Origin: Collinsella sp944321445
GTDB lineage: Bacteria > Actinomycetota > Coriobacteriia > Coriobacteriales > Coriobacteriaceae
Length of the DNA: 20,728 nt
Assembly (NCBI RefSeq): GCF_030371825.1
Contig: NZ_JAUDDM010000018.1
Direction: 5' to 3' (one strand)
A program made the translations under genes and the position numbers. This document shows positions 13,713-19,921 of this stretch, in pieces. Numbering within the stretch: position 1 is the stretch's first letter; each line of letters starts with the position of its first letter. A model generated the notes under the pieces. It did no database searches. It was not told the DNA's origin and worked only from the letters and a program-made list of their open reading frames with translations.

Positions 13713-15689
13713 TTAGTACAGCTTGGCGCCTGCCGGGATGCTGCTGTCGAGCATAAGCAGGTTCAGGCGCTCGTCGTCGCCCTCCTTGTGGATGGCGCTG
13801 ATGAGCATGCCGCAGCTCTCGATGCCCATGAGCTTGCGCGGCGGCAGGTTGGTGATGGCCACGCAGGTCTTGCCCACCAGGTCCTCGGGCTCATAGTAGT
13901 CGTGGATGCCCGAAAGGATGGTGCGGGGCGTGCCCGAGCCGTCGTCGAGCGTGAACTGCAGGAGCTTCTTGCTCTTGGGCGGCACCACGCAGTCGACGAC
14001 CTTCACCACGCGGAAGTCGGAGCGGCTGAAGGTCTCGAAATCCACGGAGTCGGCGAACAGCGGCTCGACGACGATCTTCGAGACGTCGATGGTCGGCTTC
14101 TTGTTGATGCTCGAGGGGGACGCCTCGGCTGCGCTCGCCTCGGCGGCCTCGGCATCCTGCTTGGCCTTAGCGGCAGCGATGCCGGCGTTCTGCTTCTTCT
14201 CGGACTTCATGTGCGGGAAGAGCAGCACGTCGCGGATGGACGCGGAATCGGTGAGCAGCATGACCACACGGTCGATGCCGATGCCGATGCCGCCCGCCGG
14301 TGGCATGCCGTACTCAAGTGCGCGCACGTAGTCCTCGTCGTACTCCATGGCCTCGTCGTCGCCGCCGGCCTTCTCCTCCATCTGCTTGGCGAAGCGCTCG
14401 GCCTGGTCGACCGGGTCGTTGAGCTCGCTAAAGGCGTTGGCGTACTCGTGGCCGGCAATGACGAGCTCGAAGCGGTGCGTGAGGCGCGGATCGTCCTCGA
14501 AGCGCTTGGCGAGCGGGCTGACCTCAACGGGATAGTCGCACACGAAGGTGGGGTTCACGATGGAGGGCTCGCCCTTCTCGTCGTAAATCTCGGCGATGAG
14601 TTTGCCGGGGCCCCATGCGGGATTGACCTCGATGCCGCACTCGGTGGCGGCGGCGCGCAGCTCGTCGATGGGCGTGTCGAGGTTGAGCTCGCGGCCCATG
14701 ACCTCGCTGACGATCTCGGTCATGGGCCGGCTCGGCCAGGTGCCGGAAAGGTCGATGGTCGTGCCCTGGTACTCGATCTGCTCGGTATCGTTCACGGCGG
14801 CGTTCGCGGCCTTGATGACGCCCTCGGCGAGCTCCTTCATGCCCTCGAGGTCAGAGAAGGCGCGGTAGGCTTCCATGGTGGTGAACTCGGGGTTGTGCGT
14901 GAGGTCCATGCCCTCGTTGCGGAAGATGCGACCGAGCTCGAACACGCGCTCGTAGCCGCCCACGAGCAGGCGCTTCAGGTGCAGCTCGGTGGCGATGCGC
15001 AGGTAGTTTTCCTGGTTGAGTGCGTTGAAGTGCGTGATGAACGGCTTGGCGGTAGCGCCACCCTGGATGGTCTGGAGGATGGGGGTCTCGACCTCCATGT
15101 AGCCGTTGTCCTCCATGTAGCGACGGAAGGCCGAAACGATGCGCGAGCGCTTGGCGAAGGTCTCGCGGACGTCGGCGTTCACGATGAGGTCGACGTAGCG
15201 CTGACGGTAGCGGGTCTCCTTGTCGGAGAGGCCGTGGAACTTCTCGGGCAGCGGGCGCACAGCCTTGGAGAGCAGCATGAGCTTGGTGGGCGCGACGGAG
15301 AGCTGACCGCGCTTGGTGCGGACCACGACGCCCTCGGCGCCGATGATGTCGCCCAGGTCGAGCTCACCGAGGAGCTCCCAGGCGTCGGCGGGCATATCGT
15401 TGATGCGGCAGAACAGCTGGATGTCGCCGGTGGGATCGCGCAGAACCACGAACATGATCTTGCCCTGGCCGCGCTTGGCCACGATGCGGCCGCCGATCTT
15501 CACGACGTCGGCGGTGTCCGCGCCAGCCTCGAGCTCCGCATAGGCGGCCTCGATGTCGGCGACGTAGTTCTCCACCTCGGAGTGCTCGGGGTACGGATTG
15601 GTGCCGGCGGCGTAGAGCGCCGCGCGGTCGGCCAGACGACGGGCGCGCTCGTCGTTGAGCGTGGAGGCCGCGTTCTGGGTCTCTTCCAT
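13713..15689 (-). CDS. lysS: Lysyl-tRNA synthetase with C-terminal tRNA-binding domain
   Basis: Class II enzyme that charges tRNA-Lys. 658 residues, about 150 longer than a standard bacterial LysRS. Order: N-terminal anticodon-binding OB fold (GGRIVAKRGQGKIMFVVLRD, about 65-85), then the catalytic core with motif 2 (ELGRIFRNEGMDLTHNPEFT) and motif 3 (GGIGIGIDRVVMLLTDSASI, about 475). An alanine-rich linker (about 505-535) follows. The last 110 or so residues form an EMAP-II/Trbp111-like domain (SRSDFRVVKVVDCV, ILSGIHDYYEPEDLVG, NLPPRKLMGIESCGMLISA), the domain normally found at the C-terminus of methionyl-tRNA synthetase. The start at 15689 follows GAGGAGG. A terminator-like hairpin sits immediately upstream and an intrinsic terminator follows. 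Confidence 0.97.
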   Translation of the reverse strand: MEETQNAASTLNDERARRLADRAALYAAGTNPYPEHSEVENYVADIEAAYAELEAGADTADVVKIGGRIVAKRGQGKIMFVVLRDPTGDIQLFCRINDMPADAWELLGELDLGDIIGAEGVVVRTKRGQLSVAPTKLMLLSKAVRPLPEKFHGLSDKETRYRQRYVDLIVNADVRETFAKRSRIVSAFRRYMEDNGYMEVETPILQTIQGGATAKPFITHFNALNQENYLRIATELHLKRLLVGGYERVFELGRIFRNEGMDLTHNPEFTTMEAYRAFSDLEGMKELAEGVIKAANAAVNDTEQIEYQGTTIDLSGTWPSRPMTEIVSEVMGRELNLDTPIDELRAAATECGIEVNPAWGPGKLIAEIYDEKGEPSIVNPTFVCDYPVEVSPLAKRFEDDPRLTHRFELVIAGHEYANAFSELNDPVDQAERFAKQMEEKAGGDDEAMEYDEDYVRALEYGMPPAGGIGIGIDRVVMLLTDSASIRDVLLFPHMKSEKKQNAGIAAAKAKQDAEAAEASAAEASPSSINKKPTIDVSKIVVEPLFADSVDFETFSRSDFRVVKVVDCVVPPKSKKLLQFTLDDGSGTPRTILSGIHDYYEPEDLVGKTCVAITNLPPRKLMGIESCGMLISAIHKEGDDERLNLLMLDSSIPAGAKLY

Positions 15690-15707
15690 GGATTTCCTCC
15701 TCAAACT

Positions 15708-15744
15708 AAAAACGCTCCCTGAGGCCAGGCGGTCCCAGGGAGCG
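15708..15744 (-). terminator. Terminator-shaped hairpin between greA and lysS
   Basis: CGCTCCCTG pairs perfectly with CAGGGAGCG (15736-15744 with 15713-15721 as read on the minus strand), followed by TTTTT at 15708-15712. Only 18 bp lie between the T-tract and the lysS start, and these include its ribosome binding site, so no promoter fits in between. It would act on any transcript entering lysS and may be a partial terminator or attenuator. Confidence 0.8.
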
Positions 15745-15772
15745 AGCGATTCGTTGCGCGCGGGACCGAGGT

Positions 15773-16246
15773 CTAGCGCGTGATCTTGGTGATGGTGTAC
15801 ACGCGGGTCTTGCCGGAGGGCAGGACGACCTCGACCGTGTCGCCGGAACCGTGGCCGATGATGGCGCGGCCGACCGGGGACTCGTTGGAGATCTTGTGCT
15901 CCAAGGAGTTGGTCTCGGTGGTACCCACGAGCGTGACGTCGGTGGCAACGCCGTCGCCGTCGACGAGGGACACGGTGCAGCCGATGGAGACCATCAGGTT
16001 GTGGTCGGTATCGCCGGCATCGCGTGCGTTGGCCAGGATGGACTGGATCTCGGCGATACGGGCGGCGTTTTTGGCCTGCTCTTCCTTGGCAGCGTCGTAC
16101 TCGGCGTTCTCGGAAAGGTCACCGAAGGCACGGGCTTCCTTGATGTGCTCGATGATCTCCTTGTTCTTCTCGCCCTCGCGCCACTCGAGCTCCTCGATGA
16201 GCTTCTGGCGACCGTCGGCTGTCAGTACGATCTCGCTTGCATCCAT
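15773..16246 (-). CDS. greA: Transcription elongation factor GreA
   Basis: 157 residues, normal length. Enters the RNA polymerase secondary channel and stimulates cleavage of backtracked RNA. The N-terminal coiled coil begins IVLTADGRQKLIEELEW and its tip carries the acidic catalytic turn EARAFGDLSENAEYDAAKEEQ (GreA signature DLSENAEY). The C-terminal FKBP-like domain includes SIGCTVSLVDGD, GTTETN, NESPVGRAIIGHGSGDTVEVVLPSGKTRVYTI. The start at 16246 follows AAGGAGAAG; the upstream extension has no family similarity. It sits between tatA and lysS on the same strand, with hairpins on both sides. Pairing of greA with lysS is frequent in bacteria. Confidence 0.98.
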   Translation of the reverse strand: MDASEIVLTADGRQKLIEELEWREGEKNKEIIEHIKEARAFGDLSENAEYDAAKEEQAKNAARIAEIQSILANARDAGDTDHNLMVSIGCTVSLVDGDGVATDVTLVGTTETNSLEHKISNESPVGRAIIGHGSGDTVEVVLPSGKTRVYTITKITR

Positions 16247-16314
16247 GCGGGCTTCTCCTTGCACTCTTACTGCTCGCGCCGCGCTCGATGGCGGCGTCAC
16301 TCACAAACATGGAA

Positions 16315-16347
16315 ATGACCGGCTGCCCTCGTGGGCGGGCCGGTCAT
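16315..16347 (-). terminator. Hairpin after tatA
   Basis: ATGACCGGC (16315-16323) pairs with GCCGGTCAT (16339-16347), and a nested GCCC-TCGT-GGGC extends the stem. On the minus strand it ends in CATTTCC, a weak T-tract. Placed 27 bp after the tatA stop, it is a likely terminator. Confidence 0.65.
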
Positions 16348-16373
16348 CGCTCACCCCGTTGTCCGAGGTGGAT

Positions 16374-16631
16374 TTACTGCTCGTCGATGGGGCTCTCGTC
16401 CTTGGAAGCCTTGGCCTCCTTGGCAGCTGCCAGCTTGGCCTCGAGCTCGCGGATCTCCTTGTCCTCTTCGCTCTCGGGCTCTTCCTCGGCAGCGTCGTCA
16501 CCGGACATACCCTCGCGGATGTTCTTCACCGTCTTGCCCAGCGAGGCACCGAGCTTCGGCAGGTTCTTGGGGCCGAAGATCAGCAGCGCGATGACCAGGA
16601 TGATGATCCATTCCATACCCTTAGGGAACAT
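16374..16631 (-). CDS. tatA: Sec-independent translocase protein TatA
   Basis: 85 residues. Pore-forming component of the twin-arginine system that exports folded proteins across the membrane. The N-terminus MFPKGMEWIIILVIALLIFGPKNLPKLG gives one membrane helix followed by the FGPKxLP hinge. Next comes the amphipathic helix SLGKTVKNIREGM and then a strongly acidic, coiled-coil-like tail (EEEPESEEDKEIRELEAKLAAAKEAK). The start at 16631 follows GGGAGGAAAA; the frame upstream overlaps the promoter. A good sigma-70 promoter lies about 80-108 bp upstream and a hairpin follows. tatC is not in the window. TatE/TatB alternatives are less likely given the FGPKxLPKLG hinge and short length. Confidence 0.93.
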   Translation of the reverse strand: MFPKGMEWIIILVIALLIFGPKNLPKLGASLGKTVKNIREGMSGDDAAEEEPESEEDKEIRELEAKLAAAKEAKASKDESPIDEQ

Positions 16632-16710
16632 ATTTTTCCTCCCACGATACATGGCACGTTCGATGCGGAAACGCGCCTGAATGGGATGTTCGGCGTTTCC
16701 GGCTCGAATG

Positions 16711-16739
16711 AGTATACCGCGCCCATGCGGCACGGACAA
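16711..16739 (-). promoter_or_regulatory. Sigma-70-type promoter of tatA
   Basis: On the minus strand TTGTCC (16734-16739), a 17-bp spacer and TATACT (16711-16716). Predicted start near 16704, giving a leader of about 73 nt before tatA. The best-formed promoter in the window. Confidence 0.7.
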
Positions 16740-16802
16740 CAAACCCATATTTTACACGCGAGTTTGAATGCCGCGGAAGCGCATGGCGACGAAATCGAAA
16801 CA

Positions 16803-16838
16803 AAGCAAAACAGGCTAGGACCGAAATCCTAGCCTGTT
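16803..16838 (-). terminator. Intrinsic terminator of tRNA-Pro
   Basis: AACAGGCTAGGA pairs perfectly over 12 bp with TCCTAGCCTGTT (16809-16820 with 16827-16838) around a 6-nt loop, followed on the minus strand by TTTTGCTTTG. It begins 10 bp after the tRNA 3' end. Confidence 0.88.
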
Positions 16839-16847
16839 CATATTCAC

Positions 16848-16924
16848 TGGTCGGGTTGACTGGATTTGAACCAGCGACCCCCGCGTCCCGAACGCGGTGC
16901 TCTACCAAACTGAGCCACAACCCG
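16848..16924 (-). tRNA. tRNA-Pro, anticodon CGG
   Basis: 77 nt folding into a complete cloverleaf: acceptor CGGGTTG/CAACCCG, D stem GCTC/GAGC, anticodon stem CCGCG/CGCGG with loop TTCGGGA (anticodon CGG), 5-nt variable loop, T arm GCTGG-TTCAAAT-CCAGT, discriminator A and an encoded CCA end. Reads CCG proline codons. It is a single-gene unit: GATAAT (16933-16938, minus strand) is a possible -10 box and an intrinsic terminator follows. Confidence 0.96.
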
Positions 16925-17003
16925 AAAGCTCGATTATCCTATCACACTCTTTCCGCGAATGCTAGAGCGAAAATGTGCAAAAACGAAGCGGCCGCGCGCG
17001 AGC

Positions 17004-17900
17004 TTAGCCAACGACGATGGTGGGCCCGGTTTTGGCGAGCTTGGCGGATTGGGCCCACCAATCGTGCTCGTTCAACGCGGCAAGCGCGATGGCATCGGCG
17101 GCCATCTGCGTGTCGCAGATGGCGAACACCACCGAGCCCGAGCCGGAAACATCGGCGGCGCGGACACCGGGCTGCGTGCGAATCCAGTCCAGGACCTCGG
17201 TGATCTGCGGCATGATCTTGCAGGCGGCAGGAGCGAGGTTGTTGGACACATTCGCGAAGATGGCAGTCTCGTTGTGTGCGCGCATGGCCTCGAGCATGGG
17301 CTCCAGGTCTGCCGGCTCGACGGGATCCTCATCGAAGCGGATGTAGGCGTCGCGCGCGGACACGCCGCCTTCGCGCGGCTTGACGAGCGCGACGGGCGTA
17401 CCGGTGAGCGGACGATAGATCTCTTCCATCACATCGCCCGCGCCGGAGAAGTACGCCGGCGGGCCATACAGGAAAAACGGGACGTCGGCACCGATCGAAC
17501 GGGCGACGGCATCGATGCGCGGATCGGTGGGGTCGAGATGCCAGTAGTGGCAGATGCCCATGATGGTCGCGGCGGCATCGACGGACGGGCCGCCCAAGCC
17601 GCTCTTGATGGGGATGTGCTTGTCGATGAGGATCGCGAAATTGGGTTCGCGGTGGAACGCCTCCCCCATGGCGCGCGCGGCTTTGTATGCCGTGTTCTGC
17701 TCCTGAGGGATGTCCGCGTCCGGGACGACCTTGACCATAAGGTGGTCGGACGGGGCGATGGCCAGCGTATCCGTGAGGTCGATGGTCGACATGACCGAGT
17801 CGACCCGATGGTAGCCCCGCTCGTCTTTCTGCGCGTGGACGCCCAGATATAGATTGATCTTCGCGGGCGCCGTGACCAGGATGAATTGTGCTCCCGGCAT
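17004..17900 (-). CDS. ispE: 4-diphosphocytidyl-2-C-methyl-D-erythritol kinase
   Basis: 298 residues. GHMP-family kinase that phosphorylates CDP-methylerythritol in the MEP route to isoprenoids. Motif 1: APAKINLYLGV with the substrate lysine (about residue 14). Motif 2, the phosphate loop: PIKSGLGGPSVDAAATI (about 97-113), where most family members read GLxGGSSDAA, so two loop residues differ. The catalytic aspartate lies in GADVPFFLYG (about 140). Motif 3: VSGSGSVVFAI near the C-terminus. The start at 17900 follows GAGGAG. It begins 2 bp after the veg stop, so the two genes form an operon; veg and ispE are also neighbours in Bacillus subtilis. Confidence 0.93.
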   Translation of the reverse strand: MPGAQFILVTAPAKINLYLGVHAQKDERGYHRVDSVMSTIDLTDTLAIAPSDHLMVKVVPDADIPQEQNTAYKAARAMGEAFHREPNFAILIDKHIPIKSGLGGPSVDAAATIMGICHYWHLDPTDPRIDAVARSIGADVPFFLYGPPAYFSGAGDVMEEIYRPLTGTPVALVKPREGGVSARDAYIRFDEDPVEPADLEPMLEAMRAHNETAIFANVSNNLAPAACKIMPQITEVLDWIRTQPGVRAADVSGSGSVVFAICDTQMAADAIALAALNEHDWWAQSAKLAKTGPTIVVG

Positions 17901-17902
17901 GA

Positions 17903-18199
17903 TTAGTGCTCCTCGAGCTGATTTCCCAACGGGGTGAAGATGTGCTCGCCGGACTCGGGGTCGAACAGCTCGACCGTGCCCGTAAGGACGTCGACGTACT
18001 GGTACGACTGGCGCGACTTGCGGCCGCGGCGCTCATCGACCTCGACGATGAAGACCGAGGGGTGGACCGTCTTGATGGTTCCCATGCGCTCGACCACGCG
18101 GGTACGGCCCATGTTCGCCTTGACCTTGACGCGCTGGCCGATCATGTCGGTCAGCTTTGCGTGGATGTCCTCGACGTGATTGACTTCCAGCTCTTCCAT
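17903..18199 (-). CDS. veg: Veg family protein
   Basis: 98 residues, a small SH3-like beta protein. Matches B. subtilis Veg in its core: IGQRVKVKANMGRTRVVERMGTIKTVHPSVFIVEVDERRG, then SYQYVDVLTGTVELF. The acidic tail (DPESGEHIFTPLGNQLEEH) is specific to this copy. Veg has been tied to biofilm gene expression in Bacillus, but its molecular function is unsettled and may differ here. The start follows AGGAGG at 8-bp spacing. First gene of the veg-ispE operon, with an extended -10 promoter candidate 65-75 bp upstream. Confidence 0.92.
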   Translation of the reverse strand: MEELEVNHVEDIHAKLTDMIGQRVKVKANMGRTRVVERMGTIKTVHPSVFIVEVDERRGRKSRQSYQYVDVLTGTVELFDPESGEHIFTPLGNQLEEH

Positions 18200-18263
18200 T
18201 ACGCCTCCTATGGGCCAAGAGCAAATGCACAGAATGGCCCCAACTTAGCAAACAAACGCACAG

Positions 18264-18272
18264 AGTATAGCA
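18264..18272 (-). promoter_or_regulatory. Extended -10 promoter of veg
   Basis: TGCTATACT on the minus strand: a TG-n extension and TATACT. The -35 position is a poor match, which the extended -10 element can compensate. About 65 bp upstream of the veg start codon. Confidence 0.5.
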
Positions 18273-18297
18273 GGCTGAACATGAACGTGCACGTCAG

Positions 18298-18367
18298 CGC
18301 GGTGGAGTATGGAGCAATTGGGAGCAGACGGCGCCGGTTTTGCCTGGAAACCGGCCGCTGCACCGCG
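18298..18367. repeat. Nested palindrome upstream of the veg promoter
   Basis: CGCGGTG (18298-18304) and CACCGCG (18361-18367) form an outer stem. CCGGTTT (18334-18340) and AAACCGG (18348-18354) form an inner hairpin with a 7-nt loop. It is shorter than the two elements that follow and not clearly related to them. Confidence 0.45.
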
Positions 18368-18389
18368 ATGTGAGGGCGTCCTGAAGCGG

Positions 18390-18549
18390 CATAACGTTTT
18401 ACGAAGACCTCGTGTGCAGGTTTTGGGCGGTCTTTTGAGTAGAGTGTGAGGTGCCGTCAAGGAAATCGCAGGTAACAAAGGACGGAATTACTTGGTCTAC
18501 TCAGCCGATAGCCAAAAACCTGCACACGAGGTCTTCGTAAAACGTTATG
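18390..18549 (+). repeat. Long hairpin element A (160 bp)
   Basis: Outer stem: 18390-18424 is the perfect reverse complement of 18515-18549 (35 bp, no mismatch). Then a 12x12 internal loop (18425-18436 and 18503-18514), then a 7-bp stem GAGTAGA/TCTACTC (18437-18443 with 18496-18502). The apical part of 52 nt contains CCGTC/GACGG and the box CGCAGGTAA (18467-18475). No open reading frame or transposase. It shares its plan with element B. The strand given is arbitrary and defined by the CGCAGGTAA box. Confidence 0.85.
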
Positions 18550-18615
18550 GCCTATGTTCCTCAGGGAAAACGAGCGTCGAAATCGTCGAGACGGCGTCCC
18601 AGCGGCAGCAAAATG

Positions 18616-18785
18616 CCTGGATTAACTTCTCGCGAAGCGATTGTGTATGGGTTTTGGGACTCCGGCCGAGTAGCCTCTCAAAGGCTGGCATCGATTACCT
18701 GCGGGTTTTCTGGCGCAACGCGCGACTCTACTTGAAGGGTCGGCGAAAACCCATACACAACCGCTTCGCGAGAAGTTAATCCAGG
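18616..18785 (-). repeat. Long hairpin element B (170 bp), inverted relative to A
   Basis: Outer stem: 18616-18655 pairs with 18746-18785 (39 of 40 bp). A 12x12 internal loop follows (18656-18667 and 18734-18745), then GAGTAG/CTACTT (18668-18673 with 18728-18733). The 54-nt apical part carries TTACCTGCG (18695-18703), the reverse complement of the box in element A, at the equivalent position when B is inverted. It begins 10 bp beyond the dtd stop, so it forms the 3' end region of the rph-rdgB-dtd transcript. Confidence 0.85.
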
Positions 18786-18794
18786 CGGAATGCG

Positions 18795-19241
18795 CTACAG
18801 ATCGGCGGTATCGAGCACGATGGTGAACGGGCCGTCGTTCACGAGCTCGACCTGCATGTACGCGGCAAACGTGCCGGTAGCCACGTGCTCGACGTCTGTG
18901 CGGACCAGGTCAACAAAGTACTCGTACAGCTCCGTTGCGAGCGCGGGGTCGGCGGCGTCTGTGAATGAGGGACGGCGGCCGCGGCGACAGTTGGCGTACA
19001 GCGTGAACTGCGAAACCACCAGGACCTCGCCTTTTGTATCGGCAAGCGAGAGGTTCGTTTTGCCGTTTTCGTCCTCGTTGATGCGCAGACCGCGGAGCTT
19101 GCCCCACAGCTTATCGGCCTCGGCGCGCGAATCATGTGCCCCAACGCCGAGCAAGACCAGGTAGCCGCGCCCGATGGACCCGGTTACCTGGCCGTCGATG
19201 GTTACGCTCGCGCGCGTGACGCGCTGAACGACCGCCCTCAT
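18795..19241 (-). CDS. dtd: D-aminoacyl-tRNA deacylase
   Basis: 148 residues, normal length. Hydrolyses D-amino acids (and glycine mischarged on tRNA-Ala) from tRNA, keeping them out of protein. Begins MRAVVQRVTRASVTIDGQ. The active-site strand SQFTLYANCRRGRRPSF (about 77-93) and the cross-subunit Gly-cisPro loop NDGPFTIVLD near the C-terminus are both present. The ATG overlaps the rdgB stop by 4 bp (ATGA), so expression is coupled. Last gene of the rph-rdgB-dtd operon; hairpin element B follows directly. Confidence 0.96.
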   Translation of the reverse strand: MRAVVQRVTRASVTIDGQVTGSIGRGYLVLLGVGAHDSRAEADKLWGKLRGLRINEDENGKTNLSLADTKGEVLVVSQFTLYANCRRGRRPSFTDAADPALATELYEYFVDLVRTDVEHVATGTFAAYMQVELVNDGPFTIVLDTADL

Positions 19242-19882
19242 GCGTCCTCTCCCGCAAGCTTGGCGGAAAGGTCTTGCAGCGCATGAAAGCGATGGCTGAT
19301 GGCGTTCTTCTCGTCCGGCGTGAGCTCTGCCATGGTTTTGCCGGGCGTGTCATCGGGCAAAAAGAGCGGATCGTAGCCGAAGCCGAACTTGCCGCGCTCC
19401 TCATGGCCGACCATGCCCTCGCATGCGCCCACGCCATACGTAACCAGGCCGTCGGTGTCGATAAGTGCAACGACGCTCATGAAGCGCGCGGTGCGCTTTG
19501 CATCCGGCACATCGATGAGGTTCGCGAGCAGCTTTGCGTTGTTCGCAGCGTCGTCGCCGTGAACGCCAGCATAGCGGGCGGAATACACACCGGGCTCGCC
19601 GTCAAGCGCGTCGACCACGAGACCGGAATCGTCTGCGATGGCGGGCAGACCCGTTGCCTCGACCGCTGCCTCGGCTTTAATCAGTGCGTTATCGAGAAAC
19701 GTGGTCCCGGTCTCCTCCGGATCTTCGAACTCGCCGAGCTGACCGAGCGCCACGAAGCGCACGTCGGGTAGCACACGGGAGAGGATGTCCTCAATCTCAA
19801 CGAGCTTGTGCATGTTGCCGGTCGCGACGACGATGGTGCGCGCCGGGTCCAATTCCTCGATATCGATCTTCTCGAGCGCCAT
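19238..19882 (-). CDS. rdgB: Non-canonical purine NTP pyrophosphatase (RdgB/HAM1)
   Basis: 214 residues. Removes dITP, ITP and XTP from the nucleotide pool by hydrolysis to the monophosphate. Family motifs in order: VVATGNMHKLVEI (substrate-binding TGNxxK), TTFLDNALIKAEAA, GLPAIADDSGLVVDALDGEPGVYSARYAG (metal-binding DDSG), GKFGFGYDPLFLPD and EKNAISHR near the end. The first 15 residues (MALEKIDIEELDPAR) are an acidic extension before the usual start, but GAAAGGAG precedes this ATG and no better start is seen. 39 bp separate it from rph upstream; a 4-bp overlap links it to dtd. Confidence 0.96.
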   Translation of the reverse strand: MALEKIDIEELDPARTIVVATGNMHKLVEIEDILSRVLPDVRFVALGQLGEFEDPEETGTTFLDNALIKAEAAVEATGLPAIADDSGLVVDALDGEPGVYSARYAGVHGDDAANNAKLLANLIDVPDAKRTARFMSVVALIDTDGLVTYGVGACEGMVGHEERGKFGFGYDPLFLPDDTPGKTMAELTPDEKNAISHRFHALQDLSAKLAGEDA

Positions 19883-19921
19883 GATGGCTCCTTTCGTACA
19901 GGCGGTGATGCGCGTGCTGCT

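Larger units (their letters stand above)
18200..18794. other. 595-bp gene-free interval dominated by hairpin elements
   Basis: Between dtd and veg. It holds the veg promoter, a smaller nested palindrome, and two long hairpin elements described separately. A 95-codon open frame crossing both elements (18492-18779) has no ribosome binding site, and its sequence is dictated by the palindromes, so it is not called as a gene. Confidence 0.7.

Noticed and set aside
13686..15722. A 678-codon open frame antisense to lysS, and similar long antisense frames over the MFS gene and the activase
   Set aside because: They arise from GC-rich codon bias on the opposite strand. Their sequences are low-complexity mixes of H, R, A, G and V with no family motifs, while the sense frames are unmistakable proteins.
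15690..15772. A T-box riboswitch controlling lysS (the hairpin loop contains GGGACCGCC, reminiscent of the T-box sequence)
   Set aside because: Only 28 bp separate the greA stop from the hairpin, leaving no space for Stem I or the specifier loop, and the full AGGGTGGNACCGCG element is absent.
18492..18779. A 95-codon open frame across hairpin elements A and B
   Set aside because: No ribosome binding site, and most of its sequence is fixed by the palindromic arms, so it is better explained as by-product of the repeats.
18390..18785. Elements A and B as integron attC sites or an IS200/IS605 remnant
   Set aside because: No paired RYYYAAC/GTTRRRY core sites at the ends, no integrase or transposase in the window, and IS200/IS605 ends are not long terminal inverted repeats.
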